A stretch of 64,000 nucleotides of DNA from CBDBBY01 sp965203795. GTDB taxonomy: Bacteria > Pseudomonadota > Alphaproteobacteria > Rhodobacterales > Rhodobacteraceae. Under the pieces are notes generated by a model that saw only the letters and a list, made by a program, of their open reading frames with translations, made no database searches and was not told where the DNA came from. Position 1 is the stretch's first letter. Every line of letters starts with the position of its first letter. Where the stretch lies: contig OZ241915.1 in assembly GCA_965203795.1 (NCBI GenBank), positions 3,872,576 through 3,936,575 of the forward strand, in the 5' to 3' direction. This document shows positions 53,467-61,339 of this stretch, piece by piece. The translations under genes and the position numbers were made by a program.

Positions 53467-55026
53467 CTATTCGGTATCCTGTCGAAGGCGTCTGGCCTTT
53501 GCGTTCCGTATCGCAACGGACTCATTGTACAACTGATCGGAGAGGCGCTCAAATTCCAATGGTTCGACCCCGTCGAGCTCGTCAAATTCGATTTCGTCGA
53601 CGGTTGTGCCACCCAAGTCATTGGATGCCGTGAACTCCCACGCGCCAACTTCGTTTCTCAGCAAGTAATCACCATTGGCCGAATTTTGGCCGGACAGCCC
53701 CGGTTGAATCAAATCGCCATCAAGAATCAAATTCCGCAAGGACTTCAGCAACCAATCGCTATGAGTGGAAATCATCACTCGCACGTTGCTTCGAACAAGT
53801 CTAGCCAGGCATTTTGCAATCAACGGCAACTCGCCAGGATGGAGATGCGCTTCCGGCTCCTCTATAATCAGCAAGTCGAATGGGGAAAGATGAGAGCGGA
53901 CCATCACAATTATCGAAGCCAGCTCCGAGACCATCGACGAAGCGGCGTCAAGCATCAGCGACCGCTTAGCATGCGACGGGACATACTCGAAAACCGGGAA
54001 CGCCGTTTCCGTTGATGCACTGGTTTGCAGCTTTCCGCCGATCAATTCATTTTCCATTAACTTCGCAACTTCCTCCAAGGCGCGGACGCCGTTTGGCGCT
54101 GGCTTTTGCATGTATGCTTGCGGACGATTGTCACCCATCGCCATTGTTCGAATGAAATCGACGGAAACCCTCGGCAATGACTGCAAAACCGACGAATGGC
54201 GTAGTCCATAGCTTGGAATATGTCCCGACCAAGCATCGGCGATGAACTTGTGGCTTTCAAGAATTCCTGCCCGATTGGCTGGCAGGAAGTACGAATTCTG
54301 ACGATTTCCGGAATCCGGATACGCCAAGTCCATAAGGGAATGCTCTATTTCGAGCGGGTCCAAATCCATAGTTCCTTCGTCATTGCTCAATGTGGCAAGG
54401 TCGACGTGGCGTTCAATTTCGGAAACAATGCCGTCGTATGTGGAATTGGCAAATTCCATTGCGCTGGGGTCGAATTTCGTGTCGACTGAAGCCTTGGATT
54501 GCTTCAAGCCAATGGATGTGCGCCATGTATCGGTCGCAGCACCCCGACTCAAGATGTCTATCTTGAAGTCTTTTCGCTTGGAACGCGCGCGACGTATCGT
54601 CGATATGTCCGTTGTGCCGAAGCAAAGTCCAATTTCCTCCAAAATTTGATCGTTTCCGTAGCATCGGTTCAGTTCAAAGCACCGGAAGACATGGTTTCTT
54701 ATTTCCTGTTTTCGGCATTCAGTTTCAATGTGGTTGCCAAGTCCGGACAGCAGCAGATCAACAGAGTCCCTGCTACCCATTAGATCGTAATCGCTTCCGA
54801 AATACGGGATTTGCGGAAATCCGGAAAGCGTCTTGTGAATTGCATAAATCAGCTTGGAGAAACAGGTCTTTCCCGTATTGGTTCTGCCGACGAGGATTGT
54901 GAGAGGCCGAAGATTTACTTTGGCATGCGCAATTGGTCCGAAGTTCTGAACGGACACGGTCAGCAGGTCGGCATTGGGCGATTCCGATTCGGATGTTGGT
55001 GCGGTGGGGGAGGCGCTGCCGGGCAT
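53467..55026 (-). CDS. AAA-family ATPase (AAA_21/OLD-like), stand-alone
   Basis: 519 residues. The start SVQNFGPIAHAKVNLRPLTI leads into Walker A LVGRTNTGKTCFSKLIYAI. A long middle region follows, then Walker B DLLIIEEPEAHLHPGELPLI and RVMISTHSDWLLKSLRN. No nuclease or TOPRIM domain is fused and no partner gene lies beside it. Composition is AT-richer than the flanking repair and aromatic genes. Such ATPases recur among anti-phage systems; that role is inferred. The ribosome site is weak and a later start is possible. Confidence 0.78.
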   Translation of the reverse strand: MPGSASPTAPTSESESPNADLLTVSVQNFGPIAHAKVNLRPLTILVGRTNTGKTCFSKLIYAIHKTLSGFPQIPYFGSDYDLMGSRDSVDLLLSGLGNHIETECRKQEIRNHVFRCFELNRCYGNDQILEEIGLCFGTTDISTIRRARSKRKDFKIDILSRGAATDTWRTSIGLKQSKASVDTKFDPSAMEFANSTYDGIVSEIERHVDLATLSNDEGTMDLDPLEIEHSLMDLAYPDSGNRQNSYFLPANRAGILESHKFIADAWSGHIPSYGLRHSSVLQSLPRVSVDFIRTMAMGDNRPQAYMQKPAPNGVRALEEVAKLMENELIGGKLQTSASTETAFPVFEYVPSHAKRSLMLDAASSMVSELASIIVMVRSHLSPFDLLIIEEPEAHLHPGELPLIAKCLARLVRSNVRVMISTHSDWLLKSLRNLILDGDLIQPGLSGQNSANGDYLLRNEVGAWEFTASNDLGGTTVDEIEFDELDGVEPLEFERLSDQLYNESVAIRNAKARRLRQDTE

Positions 55027-55194
55027 GGTTGTCGTGATCGTTGTAGGGAGCGGAATTCTTGGGATGCGGCGGACTGTAAGGGTTTGCTACGATGCGCGCA
55101 GGAAATTCAAGTGCCAAGATTGGCGTAGCGAACGCGGATTCCAAGGACTGGCTTCGGCCTCGCGCTTCGCCCCGGAGCGCGAAGGGGTAAGGTG

Positions 55195-55569
55195 ATGGCG
55201 GGCTTTTCCGATTTGCGCAGCGGAGTTACAGTTCGAGTCGGAAGACTTCTCGGCGCGGACCGGATGCGCGAGACGATGCTGGCGGGTAGTGTCTACGGCA
55301 CGGAGGACGGCGAAGCGCTCGGCCTCGCGCATTACGCAGTGGGCGAGAGCGAAGCCATGCAGCTGGCGCGAAATGCTGCCCGGAAGATTTCCGGCAATGC
55401 ACAGTTCGTGAACTACCTGATGGTCAAAGCCATTCCGCCGGTAGGCGACATGTCCCGTGATGGCGGGCCGCTCACGGAAAGCCTCGCCGCCGCGATGTCG
55501 TAATCCACCGAGGAGGCGAAGGAAGGCTTGCGCGCCATTCTTGAGAAGCGATTGCCGAAATTCCGGTAG
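55195..55569 (+). pseudogene. Enoyl-CoA hydratase 3' relic with nonsense codon
   Basis: Reads ADRMRETMLAGSVYGTEDGE, ALGLAHYAVGESEAMQLARN and AARKISGNAQFVNYLMVKAI, then PLTESLAAAMS, TAA (55501-55503), STEEAKEGLRAILEKRLPKF and TAG. This is the C-terminal third of an enoyl-CoA hydratase; the SQ(S/T)TEEAKEGLRAFLEKR ending of the family shows that TAA replaces Gln. The N-terminal two-thirds are gone. It lies directly before the FAD monooxygenase gene, ending 6 bases from its ATG. Confidence 0.8.
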
Positions 55570-55575
55570 CCCGCC

Positions 55576-57510
55576 ATGCAGTTTCACCTTGATGGCTTCC
55601 GCGTTGGCGATCCGGACCTTTCGCCTCCGGCGAACGGTCCGGTCTCGGAGGATGTCGACGTTCTGATTGTCGGGGCAGGCCCGGCCGGGCTGACTTTGGC
55701 GGCCTATCTGGCAGGCTTTCCGGAAATCCGCACTGCGGTCGTCGAACGAAAACCGGAGCCTCTGCGATTGGGCCAGGCGGACGGCGTTTCCTGCCGGTCC
55801 ATGGAAATGTTCAACTGCTTCGGCTTCGCCGGAAGGGTCATGCGGGAGGCGTACTGGGTCAACGAATCCGTATTCTGGAAGCCCGACCCGGCGGATCCCA
55901 GGCGCATACGCCGGAGCGGGCGGGTGCAGGACGTCGAGGACGGCCTTTCCGAGATGCCGCATGTCATCCTGAATCAAGCGCGCGTGCACGACATGTATCT
56001 CGATGTGATGCGCAAAGCGCCAACGCGGCTCGAGCCGGTTTACGGGTGCCGGTTTCTGGATTTGAGCTTCGACCCAGCGGATCCGGGCAGCCTCGTCAAC
56101 GTGACGCTGGCGCAAAGCGATCCCGCTGGAAGCGAGAAGCAGGAAGCCTTGCGGGCCCGCTACGTCGTCGGCTGCGACGGCGCGCGCAGCCGCGTGCGGG
56201 CCGCCATTGGCCAATCCTTGCAAGGAGACTCCGCGAATCAAGCCTGGGGCGTGATGGACGTGCTGGCGGTGACGGATTTCCCGGACATTCGATTCAAGTG
56301 CCTTATCCAGTCAGGCTGCGATGGCAGTCTCATAATCATCCCACGCGAGGGCGGCTACTTGGTTCGGCTATATGTCGAACTCGACGAGCTGGACGATGAT
56401 GAAAGGGCGGCGAACCGGGATCTGACGGTCGATCATCTGATCGCAACTGCGAACCGGATACTCGCGCCCTATTCAATCGATGTGAAAGAGGTCGTTTGGT
56501 GGTCGGTCTACGAGATCGGCCAGAGGCTGACCGAGCGCTTCGACGATCTGCCGCGCGACGCGGGGACAGCGAGCCATCCGCGCGTGTTCATCGTCGGCGA
56601 CGCTTGCCACACGCACAGCCCCAAAGCCGGGCAAGGCATGAACGTTTCGATGGGCGATTCGTTCAATCTCGGATGGAAACTCACGTCGGTGCTGAGAGGC
56701 CGCGCGCGGCCTGAAATCCTGCGAAGCTATTCGGAAGAGCGGCGAGCCGTCGCGCAGGCATTGATCGATTTCGACCGGGAGTGGGCTCGAATCATAAGCG
56801 CGCCGCCGGACGAGCAAGAAGCGACCGGCGAGCGCTTCCCGCGGTTTCAGGAGTATTTCGTGGAGCACGGCCGCTATACGGCGGGGCTTTCCGTCCGGTA
56901 CTCCCGGTCCGCGTTGACCGGATCAAGCAAGTGGCAACGCTTGGCGCGCGGGTTTGAAATAGGAATGCGTTTCCATTCAGCGCCTGCGATCCGGATCGCG
57001 GACGGCAAGCCGGTGCAGCTCGGCCATGTGCAGAAAACGGACGCCCGCTGGCTCTTGCTGGCATTTGCCGGGGGGCAGGACGCAGCGGCTCAAATCGATT
57101 CGCTGCGCCGTCTTTGCGAGGCCTTGTTCTCCGGTTCCGCCTCGCCGCCGCTGCCGTTCGTTGCGGATGGCGAGGATATCGACGCAAGGTTCGACCTGCG
57201 CGCCGTGCTTCAAGCTCACCACCATGAAGTCCAGATCACCGATCTGCCGCCTGCTCTGCTGCCCGCCAAAGGCCGCCTCGGGCTGCTGGACTACGAAAAG
57301 GTCTTCTGTGCCGACCGCCGCCGCGATGCGGATATCTTCACCATGCGCGGGATCGACCGCGATGCGGGCTGCTTGGTTGTCGTTCGTCCGGATCAATATG
57401 TCGCGGCGGTATTTCCGCTGGACGGAACGGCGGAGCTCGGCGCGTTTCTGGCTGGCGTTTTTCGACCGGTTCCGCAGCGATCAAACCGCGATGACGCCAT
57501 AGCCTCCTGA
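55576..57510 (+). CDS. FAD-dependent aromatic monooxygenase (phenol 2-monooxygenase / 3-hydroxybenzoate 4-monooxygenase type)
   Basis: 644 residues. FAD motifs: DVLIVGAGPAGLTLAAYLAG (GxGxxG), VVGCDGARSRVRAAIG (DG motif) and RVFIVGDACHTHSPKAGQGM (GD motif), followed by MNVSMGDSFNLGWKLTSVLR. The C-terminal thioredoxin-like domain of the large phenol-hydroxylase group is present (LGLLDYEKVFCADRRRDADI and GCLVVVRPDQYVAAVFPLDG). It hydroxylates a phenolic ring with NAD(P)H and oxygen; exact substrate unknown. The preceding enoyl-CoA hydratase relic suggests a former aromatic-degradation operon. Confidence 0.92.
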   Translation: MQFHLDGFRVGDPDLSPPANGPVSEDVDVLIVGAGPAGLTLAAYLAGFPEIRTAVVERKPEPLRLGQADGVSCRSMEMFNCFGFAGRVMREAYWVNESVFWKPDPADPRRIRRSGRVQDVEDGLSEMPHVILNQARVHDMYLDVMRKAPTRLEPVYGCRFLDLSFDPADPGSLVNVTLAQSDPAGSEKQEALRARYVVGCDGARSRVRAAIGQSLQGDSANQAWGVMDVLAVTDFPDIRFKCLIQSGCDGSLIIIPREGGYLVRLYVELDELDDDERAANRDLTVDHLIATANRILAPYSIDVKEVVWWSVYEIGQRLTERFDDLPRDAGTASHPRVFIVGDACHTHSPKAGQGMNVSMGDSFNLGWKLTSVLRGRARPEILRSYSEERRAVAQALIDFDREWARIISAPPDEQEATGERFPRFQEYFVEHGRYTAGLSVRYSRSALTGSSKWQRLARGFEIGMRFHSAPAIRIADGKPVQLGHVQKTDARWLLLAFAGGQDAAAQIDSLRRLCEALFSGSASPPLPFVADGEDIDARFDLRAVLQAHHHEVQITDLPPALLPAKGRLGLLDYEKVFCADRRRDADIFTMRGIDRDAGCLVVVRPDQYVAAVFPLDGTAELGAFLAGVFRPVPQRSNRDDAIAS

Positions 57511-57939
57511 ATAAAGACGCGCGATTTGATCCGAGCTGCTTGCCCGCATGGCGCGCTGGCCGGCTCACTCGGCGTTGCGCCGACCGCCAATATCGACCCG
57601 GAACAACGCCACCCTTCGATATCGCCGGAAAGGGCATAGCCAATCCGCTGGCGAGCTTCTGGACGGCGGCGCAGATTATGGAGCACTCGGGCGAGCCCCG
57701 AACCGTCGGTCGCTAAATTAACCGCGTATGTGCAGTCGGCATCAGGATGCCTTATGTCGGCGGATCGTCCGCGACCCATGAGGCCACGGACGCGATTGTG
57801 CATCAAATCCGGGCGGCGAACAGCTGATCCGCGGCATGCCTCCGGTGCCGGACCGGAGCCGCTTGTCGGATCGGAAGCATGGTCCGCGCTTCCGGGATGG
57901 CTCATGCATTCTCCATGCTTGATTTTTCGAGGAGGGCGC
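57511..57939. other. Intergenic stretch downstream of the monooxygenase gene
   Basis: About 430 bases of GC-rich sequence. Open frames exist on both strands but none has family sense. Probably debris, given the Ada relic that follows. Confidence 0.35.
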
Positions 57940-58080
57940 GGGTTTCCGGCCGAAGTCTCCCGCGGTTCCGCAGTCCGGCTTTCCGCGGAGGGCGCTCGAG
58001 CTTCGCGGCTGCCATCGGGGATTGCCCGTCGAGAGGTCCAAGCTTGCAACGGAAAGCGGCCAGCGAGAGGCGAAGGAAGG
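57940..58080 (+). pseudogene. 3' relic of the Ada/Ogt gene
   Basis: The stretch gcgctcgagcttcgcggctg...gggattgcccgtcgagag...gaaagcggccagcgagaggc aligns with the end of the intact gene at 52502-53344 (gatccggcgagcttggcggc...gggattgcctgtgaagcg...gaaagcgcccagcgagaggc). In protein sense GLPVERSKLATESGQREA matches GLPVKRALLARESAQREA. Upstream similarity fades within about 100 bases. A decayed partial duplicate on the same strand. Confidence 0.65.
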
Positions 58081-58147
58081 ATTCGGGAGAGCTGGCGGCG
58101 CCCATGGCTCTCGATCAAGTTGCCGCCGTTTCCGCGGCAGCGCCGCT

Positions 58148-58711
58148 TCAGTTCAAATTCTTTTCGATGTCCTGCAGGGACCGGTCGATCATCCGCTTGC
58201 GATCATCGGCGTCCATCTTCGCCGCGATCACTTCCCCGGCCACCGCAACCGCAATGTCCACCGCCTGGTTCCGGATGCTCGCAACGATTTCCGCCTCGGC
58301 GGCCTCCATCTGCTCGTCCGCGGCCCGGAGCCTTCGGTTGACGGCCCGCTCGATTTCCTTCCCGGCAATTTCCGTCTGCGCTTCGGCGTCCTTCCGGGCG
58401 CCCTCGACGATCCGCTTCGCCTGCTCCTCCGCCTCGGCTCTTTCGCGCTTCAGCCGCTCGAGATTCTCCTGGGCGTCGTTCCTCAGCGACTTCGCCTCTT
58501 CGATCCGCTTCCGGATGATGTCGATTCGCCCGTCGATAAGTCGGCCCGCGAACTGCGGAGCCTTGAAGTACGCCAGTGCGCCGATGAAGATGATGAACGA
58601 GATCAGAACGATGAAATCGGTGTTGCCGAGCGAAATGAACGGCCCGGTCGCAGCGGACGCGGGAGCCGCCGCTGCCGCGGCGATGACGGGAATTCCGGCA
58701 AGGCGTTTCAT
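58148..58711 (-). CDS. atpF: ATP synthase Fo subunit b
   Basis: 187 residues. A hydrophobic N terminus includes MKRLAGIPVIAAAAAAPASA, unusual and signal-like, then a membrane segment (FIVLISFIIFIGALAYF) and a long charged helix (IIRKRIEEAKSLRNDAQENL). It is the peripheral stalk subunit that pairs with b'. Its ATG overlaps the b' stop (ATGA). Last gene of the Fo operon. Confidence 0.92.
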   Translation of the reverse strand: MKRLAGIPVIAAAAAAPASAATGPFISLGNTDFIVLISFIIFIGALAYFKAPQFAGRLIDGRIDIIRKRIEEAKSLRNDAQENLERLKRERAEAEEQAKRIVEGARKDAEAQTEIAGKEIERAVNRRLRAADEQMEAAEAEIVASIRNQAVDIAVAVAGEVIAAKMDADDRKRMIDRSLQDIEKNLN

Positions 58712-59235
58712 GCGGCTTCGACCCGGGATCTGATCCTGCTGGAGACTTCACCGGAAACATCCTGTCCGGGCAGCGAGACCGCCGCGATTTCCGCCGCCGC
58801 CGCGCTTGCTATCTCCACGACGGTGTTCCGCGCCTCGCTTCGGATTTCGTTGATCCGGGCTTCCGATTCCGCCGCCTTCCTTGCGATGTGGTCGTTGGCG
58901 TCTGCTATCGCGGCGTTCTGGCTTTCGGCAATTTCCGCGCGGGTCTTGGCGGCGATTTCCCCTGCGGACTTCTTCGCCTGCTCCAGAAGGGCGGCGGCTT
59001 TCTCCTCCAATGCGGCGGCTTCCGAGTTGAGCCTTTCGGCCTCTTGGAGATCGTCCTCGATGCGCCGCCGCCGCTGCTCGAAGATCCCCTCGATCCGCGG
59101 AATGGCGACCCTGCTGACGATCGCGTAGAGCGCGACAAGGAACACCACGAGCCAGAACAGCTGGTTCGGGAACGACGTGAAATCGAGCTGCGGAATGCCC
59201 GCCTGCTCAGCTGCCGCGTTCGTTGTGTCAGCCAT
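58708..59235 (-). CDS. atpF': ATP synthase Fo subunit b'
   Basis: 175 residues. One membrane segment (FPNQLFWLVVFLVALYAIVS) is followed by VAIPRIEGIFEQRRRRIEDD and a long Ala/Glu-rich helix. The split b/b' arrangement is typical of alphaproteobacteria and phototrophs. Lies between the c and b genes. Confidence 0.93.
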   Translation of the reverse strand: MADTTNAAAEQAGIPQLDFTSFPNQLFWLVVFLVALYAIVSRVAIPRIEGIFEQRRRRIEDDLQEAERLNSEAAALEEKAAALLEQAKKSAGEIAAKTRAEIAESQNAAIADANDHIARKAAESEARINEIRSEARNTVVEIASAAAAEIAAVSLPGQDVSGEVSSRIRSRVEAA

Positions 59236-59312
59236 TGAGTCCTCGCCCCGGCGCAGGCGTCAGCATTCGCATCGCCGCGGATGCCGATCGGTTCAGCATT
59301 CCTGATGCGCGC

Positions 59313-59549
59313 TCAGAGCGCGAACATCAGAAGGAGCGCGACGAGGAACGAGAAAATCCCGAACGCCTCGGCGAACGCGATGCCGATGAACAGCATTGCC
59401 GTCTGCGAAGCGGCCGCGGAGGGGTTCCTCAGCGCTCCCGAGAGGTAGTTACCCGCCACGGTTCCCACGCCGACCGCCGCGCCGCCCATGCCGATGCACG
59501 CGAGGCCCGCGCCGATGAATTTGCCCATTTCGGTCAAATCGCCTTCCAT
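59313..59549 (-). CDS. atpE: ATP synthase Fo subunit c
   Basis: 78 residues, two membrane helices. GKFIGAGLACIGMGGAAVGV and the polar loop LRNPSAA are typical. The proton-binding carboxylate is the Glu in FIGIAFAEAFGIFSFLVALL. It forms the rotor ring. ATG at 59549 follows caaggagcgacaca. Confidence 0.96.
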   Translation of the reverse strand: MEGDLTEMGKFIGAGLACIGMGGAAVGVGTVAGNYLSGALRNPSAAASQTAMLFIGIAFAEAFGIFSFLVALLLMFAL

Positions 59550-59598
59550 TGTGTCGCTCCTTGAATCCGTCTGAAAGGTTGGTGGTTGGGTTCCGATC

Positions 59599-60363
59599 CT
59601 AGTGATGCGGATGCAGCGCGTCCTTGAGATAGACGCAGGTCAGGATCGTGAAAACGTACGCCTGGATGAACGCGACAAGCAGCTCCAAGGCGTAGACTGC
59701 GGAAATCGCGATGATCGGGACGAAGGCTCCGACGCCCAGCACGCCCGCGAACGCCGCGAACACTTTGATCATCGCATGGCCGGCCATCATGTTGCCGGCA
59801 AGCCGGATCGAATGGCTGACCGGCCGGACGAAGTAGGACATGACCTCGATCAGCGCCAGAACCGGCCGAAGAGGCAGCGGCGCGGAGGAAATCCAGAACA
59901 GCTTCAGGAAGCCGACGCCGTGCCGGACGAAGCCCAGGACGGTCACCGACAGGAACACCGCGAGCGCGAGCGCCGCCGTGACCGCGATGTGGGAGGTCGT
60001 CGTGAAGCTCATCGGGATCAGGCCGAGCAGGTTCGACAGCGCGATGAACATGAACACGGTCATGATCAGCGGGAAGAATTTCAGCCCGTCCCGTCCGGCT
60101 ACGCTCTCGACCATGTTCCGAACGAAGCTGTAGGCGAGCTCCGCGATCATCTGCCCGCGCCCGGGCACGGCGGCCTTGCGCCTCGTGCCCAGCAAAAGCA
60201 CTGCGCAAACCGCGAGCACCGTGAGCGCCATCCACAGCGTGACGTTGGTCGGCTGGTACCAAGGCAGCACGCCGCCGCCTTCGCCGAAGAGTGGCTCGAC
60301 GATGAACTGGTCCATCGGATGGATTTCCAGACCCGACGATTCCTGCGCGTCTTCAGCCGCCAT
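59599..60363 (-). CDS. atpB: ATP synthase Fo subunit a
   Basis: 254 residues. The essential Arg is in SHSIRLAGNMMAGHAMIKVF, the conserved fourth-helix motif. Other landmarks: FPLIMTVFMFIALSNLLGLI and ELLVAFIQAYVFTILTCVYL. It forms the proton half-channels against the c ring. Follows atpI by 41 bases. Confidence 0.96.
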   Translation of the reverse strand: MAAEDAQESSGLEIHPMDQFIVEPLFGEGGGVLPWYQPTNVTLWMALTVLAVCAVLLLGTRRKAAVPGRGQMIAELAYSFVRNMVESVAGRDGLKFFPLIMTVFMFIALSNLLGLIPMSFTTTSHIAVTAALALAVFLSVTVLGFVRHGVGFLKLFWISSAPLPLRPVLALIEVMSYFVRPVSHSIRLAGNMMAGHAMIKVFAAFAGVLGVGAFVPIIAISAVYALELLVAFIQAYVFTILTCVYLKDALHPHH

Positions 60364-60404
60364 CGCGTGCGCTCCCGGCGGCCATGCAGCCTGCCGCCAT
60401 TCCT

Positions 60405-60725
60405 TCAGTCCCCGTCGGCGCTTTCGCCGCCGTCCTTGCTCGTCAATTCCCTCGCGGTCCGGAGCATGAGGTTCACGCCCCCCGCGAATCCCAGCAATGT
60501 CAGCGCCGCGAGAAACAGCGGCATCGTGCCGAACAGGACATCAAGCCCGTATCCTGCCGCGGCCCCCGATCCCGTGCCGACGACCAAGTCGACAACCATG
60601 CGCCAAGCGACATGCGCTTGGCTCACCGGCTGATCCTGCTTGGCAGCAGGCTCCCGTTCGGCCTTCGCCGCGTCGATTCTCTTCCGGATCGAAGCGGTCG
60701 GGCCTGTTTCGGAGGGTTCCGGCAT
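60405..60725 (-). CDS. atpI: ATP synthase assembly protein AtpI
   Basis: 106 residues. The N terminus is charged (IRKRIDAAKAEREPAAKQDQ), followed by WRMVVDLVVGTGSGAAAGYG and a second hydrophobic segment (FLAALTLLGFAGGVNLML), the AtpZ/AtpI layout of alphaproteobacteria. Thought to help assembly of the c ring. First gene of the Fo operon. Confidence 0.9.
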   Translation of the reverse strand: MPEPSETGPTASIRKRIDAAKAEREPAAKQDQPVSQAHVAWRMVVDLVVGTGSGAAAGYGLDVLFGTMPLFLAALTLLGFAGGVNLMLRTARELTSKDGGESADGD

Positions 60726-60908
60726 CGGTTCCCGCTCCGGCGCGAAAACGGCGGGAAACTATTTTCGCCGATTGCAAGAGTCAAGGCGGACGAGCGAATT
60801 CCTGTATCACCGCAACCATATGAATTTAAGCAATTTAATCGTCCTTTCGCCAGTACCGCTGCAGACTTTCTTTCGTTGCCCGCGCCGAACTCGCGGGCGG
60901 GAATTTGC

Positions 60909-60924
60909 TCAACCGAACGGTTGA
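60909..60924. promoter_or_regulatory. Perfect palindrome upstream of the ArsR gene, likely its operator
   Basis: tcaaccgaacggttga: two 7-base arms tcaaccg/cggttga separated by aa, 32 bases before the ATG at 60956. Position and symmetry suit binding by a dimeric winged-helix regulator, most simply the adjacent ArsR-family protein. Inferred autoregulation. Confidence 0.65.
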
Positions 60925-60955
60925 CTGTTTCCGCGCCGCTGGCGTAACTCGCGCG

Positions 60956-61339
60956 ATGATCGAACGACTTGACTCGGTGTTCGGCGCGCTTTCCGATCCC
61001 ACGCGGCGCCGGATCCTGAACATGCTGCTTGAAGAGGACCTGGCGATCTCGGATGTCGCCGGCCGCTTCGAAATGACGCTGTCGGCGGTCAGCAAGCACA
61101 TCCGGATTCTTGCGGAAGCGGGGCTGGTTCGAAGAAGCAAGCGCGGACGGACCACATATTGCGAGCTCGAGCCGCACAGCCTGAGGGAAGCGATGGTCTG
61201 GATGGAATCGTTCGGCCACTTCGAGGCCTCGAGTTTGGACGCCATCGAAAGCTTTCTGATCTCGGAGATGGACGAGGCCGAACTTGCGGCTCTGGATTTG
61301 GACGAGGCCGAAGCGGGTTCGCACGCGGTCAGGGAGTAG
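60956..61339 (+). CDS. ArsR-family (SmtB-like) winged-helix regulator
   Basis: 127 residues from ATG at 60956. LDSVFGALSDPTRRRILNML, then DLAISDVAGRFEMTLSAVSK, HIRILAEAGLVRRSKRGRTT and YCELEPHSLREAM form the HTH core. No Cys cluster for metal is seen, so a non-metal signal is likely. An extended acidic tail follows. A perfect palindrome lies upstream. Its last 11 bases overlap the convergent Fic-fusion gene. Confidence 0.9.
   Translation: MIERLDSVFGALSDPTRRRILNMLLEEDLAISDVAGRFEMTLSAVSKHIRILAEAGLVRRSKRGRTTYCELEPHSLREAMVWMESFGHFEASSLDAIESFLISEMDEAELAALDLDEAEAGSHAVRE

Noticed and set aside
59602..60633. 343-codon open frame antisense to atpB/atpI
   Set aside because: Shadow frame over well-identified ATP synthase genes.
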